Source: Sphingomonas sp. TZW2008 (GTDB lineage: Bacteria > Pseudomonadota > Alphaproteobacteria > Sphingomonadales > Sphingomonadaceae). From it: a stretch of DNA of 62,980 nt. The DNA is taken from the NCBI RefSeq assembly GCF_002117915.1, contig NZ_BDJB01000014.1, positions 1 to 62,980 of the forward strand, in the 5' to 3' direction. Below, piece after piece: positions 1 to 8,157 of the stretch. Position numbers and translations under genes: made by a program. The notes beneath the pieces were generated by a model, which saw only the letters and a program-made list of their open reading frames with translations, had not been told where the DNA came from and ran no database searches. Each line of letters begins with the position of its first letter. Within the stretch, counting starts at the first letter, position 1.

Positions 1-42
1 GGGGTCTCCTCGCGAAGCCTGAATCAGATCGCGACACTCACA

Positions 43-1695
43 TCAATGGGTCCTGACCCTAAAAAGTGCCAAGAACGGTGCTGCATAGACGGCGTCCGGC
101 GAGTCTGCTGGCGGCAGCAGGTTTTGAAGAGCTGGCGGCCATTCGTTCTGGTGCGCCAGCCACTGCACAAACCATTTGTGCATCGCCGGAGAAATCTCGG
201 CGCGCAGCAGATCCTCGAACCCGGCATAGGGCTGCTCGAAGGCCCGGTCGGATGCTAGCTGGATCACCGCCGCCGCTTCTGGCGTCTGCTGGTCGAAGAT
301 TGTCGCGACCGTTTTGCCGACGCTGCGGAAGAAACCGGCGAAGGAGGCGACATTGGTCTCACCGCCCGCGTCGAACGGCACCCAGCCGAGCGAGTCGAGC
401 CTTTTGTACTGGCCAGGCGCGAGTTCGGCGGCGCGCCTCGCTACGGTGCTATAAGCGACGAACTCGGTCTTGCCCTTAACCACGAGGACGCGGCGAGCAA
501 GCAACGCCTCGCAGAAGCGGGTGCGAAAGCCGTCCCGGAAGATCTTGAGGCGCAGGCTCGGCGGCAGGACCACCGCGGATGCCTGAAGCAGCGCCGTCGG
601 ATCGCGCTGCAACACCGTCATCTGCTCGGGCTGGAATTGCTCGATCACGTAGGGCGAATGCGAGGTGAAGAGCGCCTGGGATGCCAGTCCGCGCACTTTG
701 TCGACGACACGCTGCTGAACATGCGGCGGAAGCGACAGCTCCGGTTCTTCCATCGCGAAGATGACCCGGCCCTTGCGTCGCTCCGCAATCAACCCGAGCA
801 TCGCGAGGACGAGCGCGTTGATCGTGCCAGAGCCTTGGTGCTGGAAGGGCGCGGCATAGCCCGGCACGCCGGTCGCCAGAAACGACTTGAGCACGCGGCG
901 CAGATCCTCTCGGGTCAGCTCGGACACGCGCAGATGCGGCGCGTCCGCCCATTCGCCGGGCACGATCTCGCGCATCGCATCCTGGATCGCGGTCAGGATC
1001 TTGCCGAACTCGGGATCGCTCGCACCGACAACATCGAGGTTGCGCAGCTGGTGGAGCAGCGTCTCCCACATGCGCGTGCGCACCTCATAGGTCTTGAGGA
1101 TCACATCGAGCAGCGAGCCGCGCTCCATGGACAACGCACGGCTGCCGGTGCGCAGCGCGCGCAGGTGCAGGAAACCGAATTCGCGCTTGTCGCTCGACCG
1201 GCACTCGCTCGTTGGCGTACCGTCGTCTGTCCGCGGCACCGCAAACCAGGTCTTAGCTGTGAACTCGTCACCATCCGGGTCATAGGCGCCTTCGAAGCGA
1301 ATGCGGACCGCCGGCTCGACGTCGGGCGTTGTAATGTAGTTCGCGCCGCCTGGGCCGATCAACGTGCGGTCGGCGTGGCGCCAGAACTCAATATTGTTTC
1401 GAAAGCGGTCACAAAGCTGCTGGTCGAGCCCGGCGACAACCACCTCGGCCACGATTTTTGGCGCGGGCTGATCCTCTGCGGCAAGGTAGCGGCCGCCGTG
1501 GAAATCATGCTCATCAATCGCCTGTGCGCGCGCCAGCCGATCGGCGCCGATGGCGAGCTCAATTGCCTCAAAAACAGTCGATTTGCCGGTATTATTATCA
1601 CCCAGGAGGACGGTTGTTCCATCGAAATGCAGATCGGCGAGCCTTATTCCCCGGAAATTCTCGATATGGACACGAACAATTCGCACGAACCCCAT
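43..1695 (-). CDS. OLD-family ATP-dependent nuclease-like protein (AAA ATPase plus TOPRIM-like region)
   Basis: The 550-residue product has an SMC/RecF-type ABC ATPase head. A Walker A loop (GDNNTGKST) lies at residues 32-40 and a Walker B-like FAMEEPEL stretch follows near residue 325. A TOPRIM-like region starts near residue 400, as in OLD (overcoming lysogenization defect) nucleases. Proteins of this family act in phage defence or DNA processing, either alone or with a UvrD-like helicase (GajA of Gabija). The usual first TOPRIM glutamate (VEG) reads VKG here, with lysine at residue 407, so nuclease activity is uncertain. The gene is complete and would be followed by whatever lies left of base 43, so a helicase partner cannot be ruled out. 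It sits in a lower-GC strip next to tRNA-Pro, which suggests acquisition. The family call is firm; the specific system is not. Confidence 0.85.
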   Translation of the reverse strand: MGFVRIVRVHIENFRGIRLADLHFDGTTVLLGDNNTGKSTVFEAIELAIGADRLARAQAIDEHDFHGGRYLAAEDQPAPKIVAEVVVAGLDQQLCDRFRNNIEFWRHADRTLIGPGGANYITTPDVEPAVRIRFEGAYDPDGDEFTAKTWFAVPRTDDGTPTSECRSSDKREFGFLHLRALRTGSRALSMERGSLLDVILKTYEVRTRMWETLLHQLRNLDVVGASDPEFGKILTAIQDAMREIVPGEWADAPHLRVSELTREDLRRVLKSFLATGVPGYAAPFQHQGSGTINALVLAMLGLIAERRKGRVIFAMEEPELSLPPHVQQRVVDKVRGLASQALFTSHSPYVIEQFQPEQMTVLQRDPTALLQASAVVLPPSLRLKIFRDGFRTRFCEALLARRVLVVKGKTEFVAYSTVARRAAELAPGQYKRLDSLGWVPFDAGGETNVASFAGFFRSVGKTVATIFDQQTPEAAAVIQLASDRAFEQPYAGFEDLLRAEISPAMHKWFVQWLAHQNEWPPALQNLLPPADSPDAVYAAPFLALFRVRTH

Positions 1696-2046
1696 CCCCC
1701 GGCTCTGTCGTCTTCAAGGTACGTCCCATATCATCCACTCATGCTTAAGCCGAGCGGGCTTAGATCGTTGGTCAAAATGAGTCGGTCCGCTTTGGTGGCG
1801 GGGTGAGCGTCGCTGTCATCTACAAAGTTTTATTTCTGCATCGGCAACAGCGGTTCGCGTTCATCTTCTTAGAGCGGAAAGACTCGCTTTGCGGACAGGC
1901 TGTATATGAGAAATAACTATCTGGCGCGCATGATCAGGCGCATCGTCGTCGCGTCGGTCCCGAAAGGCTGGGTGCACGGCAATTTGTTGGTTGTTGCATC
2001 GACCCAGCCATGATCAATGAGGACCGCTAGACACCAGCGAGCGCCA
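1696..2046. other. Gene-free stretch upstream of the OLD-family gene
   Basis: This 351-base stretch is less GC-rich than the core genome. It must hold the promoter of the minus-strand OLD-family gene, but I see no convincing -35/-10 pair. A small dyad TAAGCC-N5-GGCTTA lies at 1746-1762 without a T-run. A 35-codon plus-strand ORF begins at 1906, but it has no ribosome binding site and resembles nothing I recognise. I call no gene here. Confidence 0.5.
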
Positions 2047-2277
2047 TCAAGAGATTAGCCCATCCCACTCGTCCTGCCCGATCTGCGCCGCCTGCCAATG
2101 CTGCACCTCGGTCGAGACCCAGAATCGCCTGCTGGGACTTTCGCGATAGGCATGAGGCGCCGGGAACGTGCCAAGGCGTATCAAGCGGTATATCTCCGAC
2201 TTTGATAAGCCAGTAACCTCTATCACGCGAGGTAGGCGCCAGAACTCCATGGCAGCGGCGGGTGCAACATCAGTCAT
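2047..2277 (-). CDS. AlpA-family DNA-binding regulator
   Basis: The 76-residue protein has the AlpA/MerR-like winged helix of prophage and island regulators. The sequence around residues 13-40 (WRLPRVIEVTGLSKSEIYRL followed by RLGTFP) is the diagnostic recognition-helix block of this family. AlpA proteins typically switch on excision or integrase genes of P4-like elements. No integrase is visible inside the window, but the gene lies between an OLD-family ATPase and tRNA-Pro, which fits an island edge. No strong Shine-Dalgarno sequence precedes the start. Family assignment is good; the target promoter is unknown. Confidence 0.85.
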   Translation of the reverse strand: MTDVAPAAAMEFWRLPRVIEVTGLSKSEIYRLIRLGTFPAPHAYRESPSRRFWVSTEVQHWQAAQIGQDEWDGLIS

Positions 2278-2414
2278 TTGGAGTGCTCAGCAATGATCTC
2301 GCACGAACTATAGCACAGGGCGGAGATCAGGCTAAGGGAATACAATCTAAGGCGTAGAAGCAAAATCACTAGATTGTTGAATCTGATTGAACCGCCGATC
2401 TTTTGAGCCGTTTG

Positions 2415-2801
2415 TTACTCGCCGATCGTAATACCCAGCCGGTCCGATATCATGTTTTTAGCAACCGCTTTTCCGATTTCCCAGATCAGCGCGACGCTGG
2501 CGGTTCCTGCCTTTTCCGCGCCCTGCTTCGTCGCCTGCCAAACGGCACTATCTCGCACGGTTTCTAGGAACTCGTGCCCACGATAGGTAAGCGCCTGTGG
2601 CTGCCACTCAAAGCCATCCGGTCCAAGCGTGCTTAGATCCTCGGCTTCAAGAAAACCGGCGTCGTCTAAAATCTTCACATGGTAGGAAAGCTCGGCTCTT
2701 GTCCGGCCTTCGATCTCGAGTTCCATGAAGCCGCGTGGGTCGTGATCACTGGCTTCGACCGCCAGCAGAATATCGCGAATCAGGTCCTTATCGAGCTTCA
2801 T
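2415..2801 (-). CDS. DUF2513 domain-containing protein
   Basis: The 128-residue protein begins with KLDKDLIRDILLAVEA and contains a YHVKILDDAGFLEAE helix-turn-helix-like segment near residues 40-56. This matches DUF2513, a small winged-helix-like family common in prophages and islands. A GGAGG motif just upstream of the ATG supports the start. It shares orientation with the AlpA and OLD-family genes and is the gene nearest to tRNA-Pro. Function is not established for the family; a DNA-binding regulatory role is an inference from the fold-like pattern. Confidence 0.8.
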   Translation of the reverse strand: MKLDKDLIRDILLAVEASDHDPRGFMELEIEGRTRAELSYHVKILDDAGFLEAEDLSTLGPDGFEWQPQALTYRGHEFLETVRDSAVWQATKQGAEKAGTASVALIWEIGKAVAKNMISDRLGITIGE

Positions 2802-2866
2802 ACGGCCTCCACGGAACGGTGGATCTAGTCAGCTCATGCGGCGACTACATTCAGCGCGCAATTGCG

Positions 2867-2887
2867 GTGGCGACTCTGTGGCGACTC
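2867..2887. repeat. Tandem 10-bp direct repeat next to tRNA-Pro
   Basis: GTGGCGACTC occurs at 2867-2876 and again at 2878-2887, separated by a single T. It lies between the DUF2513 gene and the 3' end of tRNA-Pro. Short, closely spaced direct repeats beside a tRNA 3' end are typical of integrase arm sites or of vestigial integrase 3' ends, but no integrase is visible here, so that reading is an inference. Confidence 0.6.
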
Positions 2888-2954
2888 GTCATGCAAGCCG
2901 TAACGATGGGCGCACGCAAGGCCACCGTAAGTCGTTGAAGATGTTGGTTTTCTC

Positions 2955-3031
2955 TGGTCGGGGCGACAGGATTCGAACCTGCGACCCCCACACCCCCAGT
3001 GTGATGCGCTACCAGGCTGCGCTACGCCCCG
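2955..3031 (-). tRNA. tRNA-Pro (anticodon GGG)
   Basis: A 77-base cloverleaf can be folded on the minus strand. The acceptor stem is CGGGGCG paired with CGCCCCG, the D-arm is GCGC/GCGC, the anticodon stem is UCACA/UGUGG, and the anticodon loop CUGGGGG carries anticodon GGG. The T-arm is GCAGG-UUCGAAU-CCUGU. The discriminator base is A and the terminal CCA is genome-encoded (2955-2957). It reads proline codon CCC (and CCU by wobble). Its 3' end points toward the accessory strip at the left of the window, which is the usual geometry for tRNA-targeted island integration. Confidence 0.97.
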
Positions 3032-3079
3032 ACCGAGACGCGCGGCCCTACGCGGGCCGCGCGGCTTATGCAAGCCGCG

Positions 3080-3385
3080 TCAGATCAGCTTGCGCCAATG
3101 CTGCCCGTCCCACGCATCGATCGACATGGCGGAGGGCGAATGCGCGCGCAGGTTGCGACCGAACGCCTTCTGATGCTCGGCCTGGCCGTGCGCGCCCAGC
3201 GCTTCGGGGCTCGCCCAGCGCTCGGCAACGCGGACGAGATCGGGATCGCCGGCGTCGAACGCGAAGCTGTACTCCTCGCACCCCTCTTCGGTCTTCACCA
3301 CCTTGGCATGCTCGGCGAACAGCGAAGCGGCCTTCGCGCCCTCGCCCTCGCCCAGCTTGATCGTGCCCATCACCAGGATCGTCAT
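3080..3385 (-). CDS. Putative quinol monooxygenase (ABM/YgiN-like)
   Basis: The 101-residue protein fits a single antibiotic-biosynthesis-monooxygenase (dimeric ferredoxin-like) fold. It has the strand [11 protein letters not shown], the [12 protein letters not shown] segment near residues 33-44, and the [20 protein letters not shown] segment near residues 53-72. Length and the YgiN-like EGCxxY motif match putative quinol monooxygenases, small cytosolic proteins linked to quinone redox turnover. It stands alone on the minus strand, divergent from yajC. The substrate cannot be read from sequence. Confidence 0.8.
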   Translation of the reverse strand: MTILVMGTIKLGEGEGAKAASLFAEHAKVVKTEEGCEEYSFAFDAGDPDLVRVAERWASPEALGAHGQAEHQKAFGRNLRAHSPSAMSIDAWDGQHWRKLI

Positions 3386-3542
3386 CGCTCTGTCTCCTCT
3401 CGCGCGCCCCGCGCGGGCGGCCTCGCGCGGCGAGACGTACCCGCGCGCGCCCGTTGCGCCAAGGGCGCAGCGATGGTAGCGGCACGCGCTTCACGCAGGG
3501 TGTGGTTTCGCGCCCCGCGCCCCCTGTGCACGCAAGGACGGC

Positions 3543-3881
3543 ATGTTCATTTCCCCAGCTTACGCCCAGACGGCGAACGGCGCCGCGGCGCAGGGCGGGC
3601 TCGGCGGCTTTCTCAGCCTCGCCCCGCTCGTTCTCGTCTTCATCGTCTTCTACTTCCTGATGATCCGCCCGCAGCAGCGCCGCATGAAGGCGCTGCAGAA
3701 TGCGGTCGCGGCGGTGAAGAAGGGCGACAGCGTGGTCACCGCCGGCGGGCTCGTCGGCAAGGTGACCAAGGTTGAGGAGCAGTTCGTCGAGGTCGAGATC
3801 GCGCCGAACACGCGCGTGCGCGTGGTCAAGGCGACGCTCGCCGAAGTGACGCCGCTCGGCGCCAAGCCCGCTAACGACTGA
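3543..3881 (+). CDS. yajC: Preprotein translocase subunit YajC
   Basis: The 112-residue protein has one membrane helix at about residues 23-41, directly followed by the family signature IRPQQ and a cytosolic small beta domain (VTAGGLVGKV). YajC associates with SecDF and the SecYEG translocon in the inner membrane. It is the first gene of a yajC-secD-secF operon, with secD beginning only 7 bases downstream. An AAGGACGG purine run sits just upstream of the ATG. Confidence 0.96.
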   Translation: MFISPAYAQTANGAAAQGGLGGFLSLAPLVLVFIVFYFLMIRPQQRRMKALQNAVAAVKKGDSVVTAGGLVGKVTKVEEQFVEVEIAPNTRVRVVKATLAEVTPLGAKPAND

Positions 3882-3888
3882 GCCCGCC

Positions 3889-5493
3889 ATGCTCGATTTC
3901 CCGCGCTGGAAGGTCGTTTCGATCTGGTTGACGATCGCGGTGCTGTGCGCGCTCGCGGTCCCCAGCCTGCTCCCGCAGCGCATCACCGACAGCTGGGGCA
4001 GCTTCCCCCATCCGCGCATCAACCTTGGCCTCGATCTCGCCGGCGGCAGCTATCTGCTGCTCGAGGCGGACGTGAACGACGTCGCCACCACGCGGCTCGA
4101 GACGATGCGCGAGCAGGTGCAGACCGAGATGCGCCGCCAAGACCCGCGGATCGAGATTGGTGACATCTCGACGCGCGGCGGCCGGCTATCCTTCCTGCTG
4201 CGCAACCCGGCACAGGTCGATGCGGCGCGCGAGCGGCTGCTGGCCATCACCGGCGGCGGCGTCGGCATGACGGGGCAGCGTGAATGGGACATCCAGGTGG
4301 TCGATTCGAGCCGCCTCGTCCTCACCCCGACCCAGGCCGGGCTGACGCAGGCGGTCGATACCGCGATGGGCGACGCGACCGAAGTCGTCCGGCGCCGCAT
4401 CGACGAGCTCGGCACGCGCGAGCCGACGATCATCCGCCAGGGCACCAACCGCATCGTCGTCCAGGTTCCCGGTCTGCAGAACCCGCAAGCGCTGAAGGAT
4501 CTGCTCGGCAAGACCGCGAAGCTCGAGTTCAAGCTAGTCGACGAGACCGCCTCGCCGCAGCAGCTCGCCGCCAAGCAGGCGCCCGCCGGCAGCCAGGTGC
4601 TCGCCTATCCGACCAATCCCGCCGGCATTCCGTTGATCGCGGTGAAGCGCTCGGCGATCCTGACCGGCGATCAGCTCACCGACGCGCGGCAGGAATTCAG
4701 CCAGCAGACCAACGAGCCGCAGGTCGCGATCACGTTCGACAGCCAGGGCGGGCGAAAGTTCGCGCAGGTAACGCGCGAGAACGTGAACAAGCCGTTCGCG
4801 ATCATCCTCGACAATCAGGTGATCTCGGCGCCAAACATCAACGAGCCGATCCTGGGCGGCCGCGCGCAGATCTCGGGCAGCTTCACCACCGAAAGCGCAA
4901 ACGCGCTGGCGATCGCGCTGCGCTCGGGCAAGCTGCCGGTGGCGCTGAAGGTGGTGGAGGAATCGACCGTCGGCCCCGATCTCGGCGCCGAATCGATCCG
5001 CGCCGGCATCCTCGCCTCGGCCGTCGCTGTGGCGCTGGTCGTCGCCTTCATGCTCGTCACCTACGGCCGCTTCGGCGTCTATGCGAACCTCGCGGTCGTC
5101 ATCAACGTGTTCGTCATCGTCGGCGTGCTCGCGCTGATCGGCGGCACGCTGACGCTGCCGGGCATCGCTGGCTTCGTGCTGACGATCGGCACCGCGGTCG
5201 ACGCCAACGTGCTGATCAACGAGCGTATCCGCGAGGAGCGGCGCCGCGGGCGTACCGTGTCGCAGGCGATCGAGCTCGGCTATTCCGAAGCCAGCCGGAC
5301 GATCTTCGAGGCGAACATGACGCACGCTATCTCGGGCATCATCATGTTCATCCTCGGCTCGGGCCCGGTGAAGGGCTTCGCGGTCGTGCTGCTGATCGGC
5401 ATCGCCACCAGCGTGTTCACCGCCGTGTTGTTCACCCGCATGCTGACGGTGCAGTGGCTGCGCCGCACCAAGCCGAAGACGATCAACATATGA
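3889..5493 (+). CDS. secD: Protein translocase subunit SecD
   Basis: The 534-residue protein has an N-terminal membrane helix (about residues 8-27), the conserved DLAGGSYLLL motif around residues 51-60 (family form DLxGG), a large periplasmic region, and a C-terminal block of five membrane helices from about residue 365. The block contains the RND-type signature GTAVDANVLINERIREE. SecD with SecF uses the proton gradient to help pull preproteins across the inner membrane. It lies between yajC and secF with short spacing, as in most Gram-negatives. Confidence 0.97.
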   Translation: MLDFPRWKVVSIWLTIAVLCALAVPSLLPQRITDSWGSFPHPRINLGLDLAGGSYLLLEADVNDVATTRLETMREQVQTEMRRQDPRIEIGDISTRGGRLSFLLRNPAQVDAARERLLAITGGGVGMTGQREWDIQVVDSSRLVLTPTQAGLTQAVDTAMGDATEVVRRRIDELGTREPTIIRQGTNRIVVQVPGLQNPQALKDLLGKTAKLEFKLVDETASPQQLAAKQAPAGSQVLAYPTNPAGIPLIAVKRSAILTGDQLTDARQEFSQQTNEPQVAITFDSQGGRKFAQVTRENVNKPFAIILDNQVISAPNINEPILGGRAQISGSFTTESANALAIALRSGKLPVALKVVEESTVGPDLGAESIRAGILASAVAVALVVAFMLVTYGRFGVYANLAVVINVFVIVGVLALIGGTLTLPGIAGFVLTIGTAVDANVLINERIREERRRGRTVSQAIELGYSEASRTIFEANMTHAISGIIMFILGSGPVKGFAVVLLIGIATSVFTAVLFTRMLTVQWLRRTKPKTINI

Positions 5494-5551
5494 TCGCTCA
5501 CATGCTGTTTAATCGTCGCGACCGCGCTGCGGGACCGACGGAGGTCGTCGC

Positions 5552-6529
5552 ATGAAACTGCTCAAGCTCGTTCCCGATCATACGAACATCGATTTCGTCC
5601 GGCTGCGCGGCTGGGCGTTCGGGCTCACGCTGCTGCTGTCGGTACTCGCCGTCGGCGTCACCTTCTACAAAGGGCTCAATTTCGGCGTCGATTTCGAAGG
5701 CGGCCTGATGATCGAGGAGCGGTTCGCTACGCCGCCCGATCTCGATCGGCTGCGCGACGTCGTCGATGCGCAGGGCCTGGGTGAGGCCTCGCTCCAGCAG
5801 TTCGGCGATCCGCGCACGCTCACCATCCGGCTGCCGGTGCAGGAGGGCGCCGACGAGGGCGCCACCAACGCCGCGGTGAAGAAGGTCGAGACCGCGATCG
5901 GCCAGGCGTTTCCTGGCGCGACGTTCAGCCGCTATTCGACCATCTCGGGCAAGGTGTCGGGCGAGCTGATCCGCAACGGCGTCCTCGCCGTCGTCCTCGC
6001 GGTGCTCGGCATCGGGCTGTTCGCGATCGTGCGGTTCGAATGGCAGTTCGGCGTGTCGACGATTGCGGCGATCGTCCACGATCTTGTCATGACGTTGGGC
6101 TTCTTCGCGCTGACGCAGTTCGAGTTCGACCTCAACATCGTCGCCGCGGTGCTCACCATCATCGGCTATTCGATCAACGACAAGATCGTGATCGACGACC
6201 GTATCCGCGAGAACATGCGCCGCTATCGCAAGATGGACATGCGTGAGATCGTCAATCTATCGGTCAACGAGACGCTGCCGCGCACGGTGATGACGTCGGT
6301 GACAATCCTGCTTGCGCTCGCCGCCTTGCTGTTCCTCGGCGGCCACGTGCTGCGCGGCTTCACCGCGGCGATGATCCTCGGCATCGTCGTCGGCACCTAT
6401 TCGTCGATCTACGTCTCGTCCTCGCTGCTCATCACGCTCGGCCTGCGCGCCGATCCGGCACTCGAGAAGGTGAAGGCGAGCGCGATCGACAATGCCGAGC
6501 GGGTCGCCCCGCGCACGCCGCGCTCCTGA
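5552..6529 (+). CDS. secF: Protein translocase subunit SecF
   Basis: The 325-residue protein has the SecF N-terminal helix, the FGVDFEGG motif near residue 45, and six predicted membrane segments. The conserved GYSINDKIVIDDRIRENMRR stretch lies near residues 206-225. It partners SecD in post-translational export. A GGAGG motif at 5540-5544 with 7-base spacing supports this ATG. The 58-base gap after secD suggests one operon with yajC. Confidence 0.97.
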   Translation: MKLLKLVPDHTNIDFVRLRGWAFGLTLLLSVLAVGVTFYKGLNFGVDFEGGLMIEERFATPPDLDRLRDVVDAQGLGEASLQQFGDPRTLTIRLPVQEGADEGATNAAVKKVETAIGQAFPGATFSRYSTISGKVSGELIRNGVLAVVLAVLGIGLFAIVRFEWQFGVSTIAAIVHDLVMTLGFFALTQFEFDLNIVAAVLTIIGYSINDKIVIDDRIRENMRRYRKMDMREIVNLSVNETLPRTVMTSVTILLALAALLFLGGHVLRGFTAAMILGIVVGTYSSIYVSSSLLITLGLRADPALEKVKASAIDNAERVAPRTPRS

Positions 6530-6563
6530 TGCGCCGCCCGCCACAGGCCGATCCGGCGTGAGG

Positions 6564-6932
6564 ATGGATCGCGCGCGCGACGGCGGCGGGCCCATCGTCC
6601 GCGCGCTGGGCCCGGGTGGCTTCCGGCTCGACGATACGACGGTCCTTGCCGCCGCGCTGCTGACGGTGAACGAGGCGCGCGCCTGGAACCCCCCGCCGCT
6701 CCCCGAGCTCGACGAGGCGGCGCTGGCTGCGATCCTCGATCCCGCGCCCGAGTTCGTGCTGGTCGGCACCGGCGACACGCTCGTCCGGCCACCGCGCGTA
6801 CTGGTGGAGGCGCTCGAGGCGCGCGGCATCGGCCTCGAGCCGATGGACAGCCGCGCCGCGGCGCGCGCCTGGGGCGTCTTGCGCAGCGAAGGGCGCCAGA
6901 TCGCTGCCGCCCTCTATCCTCTCGACGCCTGA
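6564..6932 (+). CDS. Mth938-like (DUF498/NDUFAF3-type) domain protein
   Basis: The 122-residue protein matches the Mth938-like domain: GGFRLDD near residue 22, then LVGTGDTLVRPP in the middle and a GIGLEPMDSRAAARAWGVL stretch toward the C-terminus. Mitochondrial relatives (NDUFAF3) assist complex I assembly; the bacterial role is unclear. It follows secF by 34 bases and is commonly attached to secDF in alphaproteobacteria. I chose the ATG at 6564 because upstream starts would lie inside or overlap secF. A GTG two codons earlier is also possible. Confidence 0.85.
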   Translation: MDRARDGGGPIVRALGPGGFRLDDTTVLAAALLTVNEARAWNPPPLPELDEAALAAILDPAPEFVLVGTGDTLVRPPRVLVEALEARGIGLEPMDSRAAARAWGVLRSEGRQIAAALYPLDA

Positions 6933-6956
6933 AGACGCGAACCGCTTCGGCCTAAG

Positions 6957-7280
6957 TCAGCACGCGGCGTTGGTCAGGACGGCCGCGAGTAGCCCTGGAA
7001 AACGACGGTCGAATGCGTCGCGCCGCAGCGTGTTGATCATCTCGCGCCCCGACTGCGTCGTCTCGATCAGCCCCGCCGCGCGCAGGACCCTGAGATGGTT
7101 CGACAAGGTGCTCTTGGGTATCGAATCGCACGGCGCGGCACCGGCGCAGGTCAGCCGCTCGTTCGCCGCAAGCCTCGCCACCATACCCAGCCGATTGGGA
7201 TCGGCGAGCGCATGCAGTGCCAGCGCGAGCGGAACGTCGTCGAGCCGGGGGGTGGGTGAAGCGCGACATGCAGCCAACAT
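6957..7280 (-). CDS. ArsR/SmtB-family winged-helix transcriptional regulator
   Basis: The 107-residue protein has an ArsR-type HTH. It carries LALHALADPNRLGMVARLA near residues 20-38 and a recognition helix in KSTLSNHLRVLRAAGLIETT near residues 55-75, followed by a wing (SGREM). It contains a cysteine pair region (TCAGAAPCD) that could be a redox or metal sensor, but no classical ArsR metal motif (ELCVCDL) is present. It is transcribed away from the SDR gene, with a strong palindrome in the gap. That suggests it represses both itself and the SDR gene. Confidence 0.87.
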   Translation of the reverse strand: MLAACRASPTPRLDDVPLALALHALADPNRLGMVARLAANERLTCAGAAPCDSIPKSTLSNHLRVLRAAGLIETTQSGREMINTLRRDAFDRRFPGLLAAVLTNAAC

Positions 7281-7299
7281 AGGATCACTTAGTCGATTT

Positions 7300-7324
7300 A
7301 ATAGTTCGGGAATATTGAACTATT
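7300..7324. promoter_or_regulatory. Palindromic operator candidate between ArsR-type gene and SDR gene
   Basis: AATAGTTC at 7300-7307 and GAACTATT at 7317-7324 form a perfect 8-bp dyad around a 9-base AT-rich core that itself contains AATATT. It lies 19 bases upstream of the ArsR-type start and 80 bases upstream of the SDR start. Position and symmetry are those expected of an autoregulatory ArsR-family operator. Binding is an inference. Confidence 0.7.
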
Positions 7325-7403
7325 GAAGCGGGGCCCCATCTGCCGTTCTGGCCGACGGCGCACGATGGCGTGATCGCGGGCCGCCTTTTTGGAGTTTTCC
7401 CCC

Positions 7404-8150
7404 ATGTCCCTACAGGCAACTCTCCAGGGCAAGAAAGCGCTCGTCACCGGCGGGTCGCGCGGTATCGGCGCCGCGATCGCCAAGCGCCTCGCCGCCGATG
7501 GCGCGACCCTTGCGATTACCTATGCAGGCAACAAGGCGGCGGCGGACGCCACCGTCACCGCGATCGAGCAGGCCGGCGGCACCGCCTTCGCGTTTCAGGC
7601 TGACGCCGCCGATCCCGCCGCGCAGCGCGCCGGGATCGAGCAGGCTGCCGCTGCGCTCGGCGGGATCGACATTCTCGTCCACAATGCCGGCGTCGCGGCG
7701 TTCGCCTCGCTGGGTGAGGACAGCGACGCGCTGTTCGATCAGCAGTTCGGCGTTAACGTGAAGGGCCTGCACGTCGGCACGCGCGCAGCGCTGCCACATC
7801 TGGCCGACGGCGGACGCATCATCCTGATTGGCAGCGTCTCGGGCGAACTGGCGTTCCCGTCGACCGCGACCTACAGCGCGACCAAGGCGGCGGTGGCGGC
7901 GCTTGCGCGCGGCTGGGCAAAGGATCTCGCCGCGCGCAACATCCTCGTCAACACCGTCCAGCCGGGCCCTGTAGATACCGACATGAATCCCGCGAACGGC
8001 GATTTCGCGCAGCAGATGATCGCCGCGATCCCGCTGCGCCGCTACGGCACCGCCGACGAGATCGCCGGCGCGGTCGCCTTCCTCGCCGGTCCCGACGCAA
8101 GCTACATCACCGGCACGACGCTCAACGTCGACGGCGGCGTCGCCGCCTGA
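7404..8150 (+). CDS. SDR-family NAD(P)-dependent oxidoreductase
   Basis: The 248-residue classical short-chain dehydrogenase has the cofactor motif TGGSRGIG at residues 15-22, HNAGV in place of NNAG, a catalytic serine near residue 142, and the YSATK motif with Tyr157 and Lys161. The C-terminus ends in the usual GTTLNVDGG. A GGAG at 7391-7394 with 9-base spacing selects the ATG at 7404 over an upstream TTG. It is probably controlled by the divergent ArsR-type regulator through the intervening palindrome. In many genomes such pairs respond to electrophiles or alcohols, but the substrate cannot be deduced. Confidence 0.92.
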   Translation: MSLQATLQGKKALVTGGSRGIGAAIAKRLAADGATLAITYAGNKAAADATVTAIEQAGGTAFAFQADAADPAAQRAGIEQAAAALGGIDILVHNAGVAAFASLGEDSDALFDQQFGVNVKGLHVGTRAALPHLADGGRIILIGSVSGELAFPSTATYSATKAAVAALARGWAKDLAARNILVNTVQPGPVDTDMNPANGDFAQQMIAAIPLRRYGTADEIAGAVAFLAGPDASYITGTTLNVDGGVAA

Positions 8151-8157
8151 TGGCAGG

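Noticed and set aside
637..1806. Long plus-strand open frame opposite the OLD-family gene
   Set aside because: It is antisense to a clear ATPase gene, has no family features and reflects high GC in the third codon position of the real gene.
1906..2013. 35-codon plus-strand ORF in the gap before the AlpA gene
   Set aside because: It has no ribosome binding site and no recognisable sequence; it may be chance in a lower-GC stretch.
2834..3360. Open frames on both strands running through tRNA-Pro
   Set aside because: They translate the tRNA itself (a well-known annotation artefact) and have no supporting ribosome binding site.
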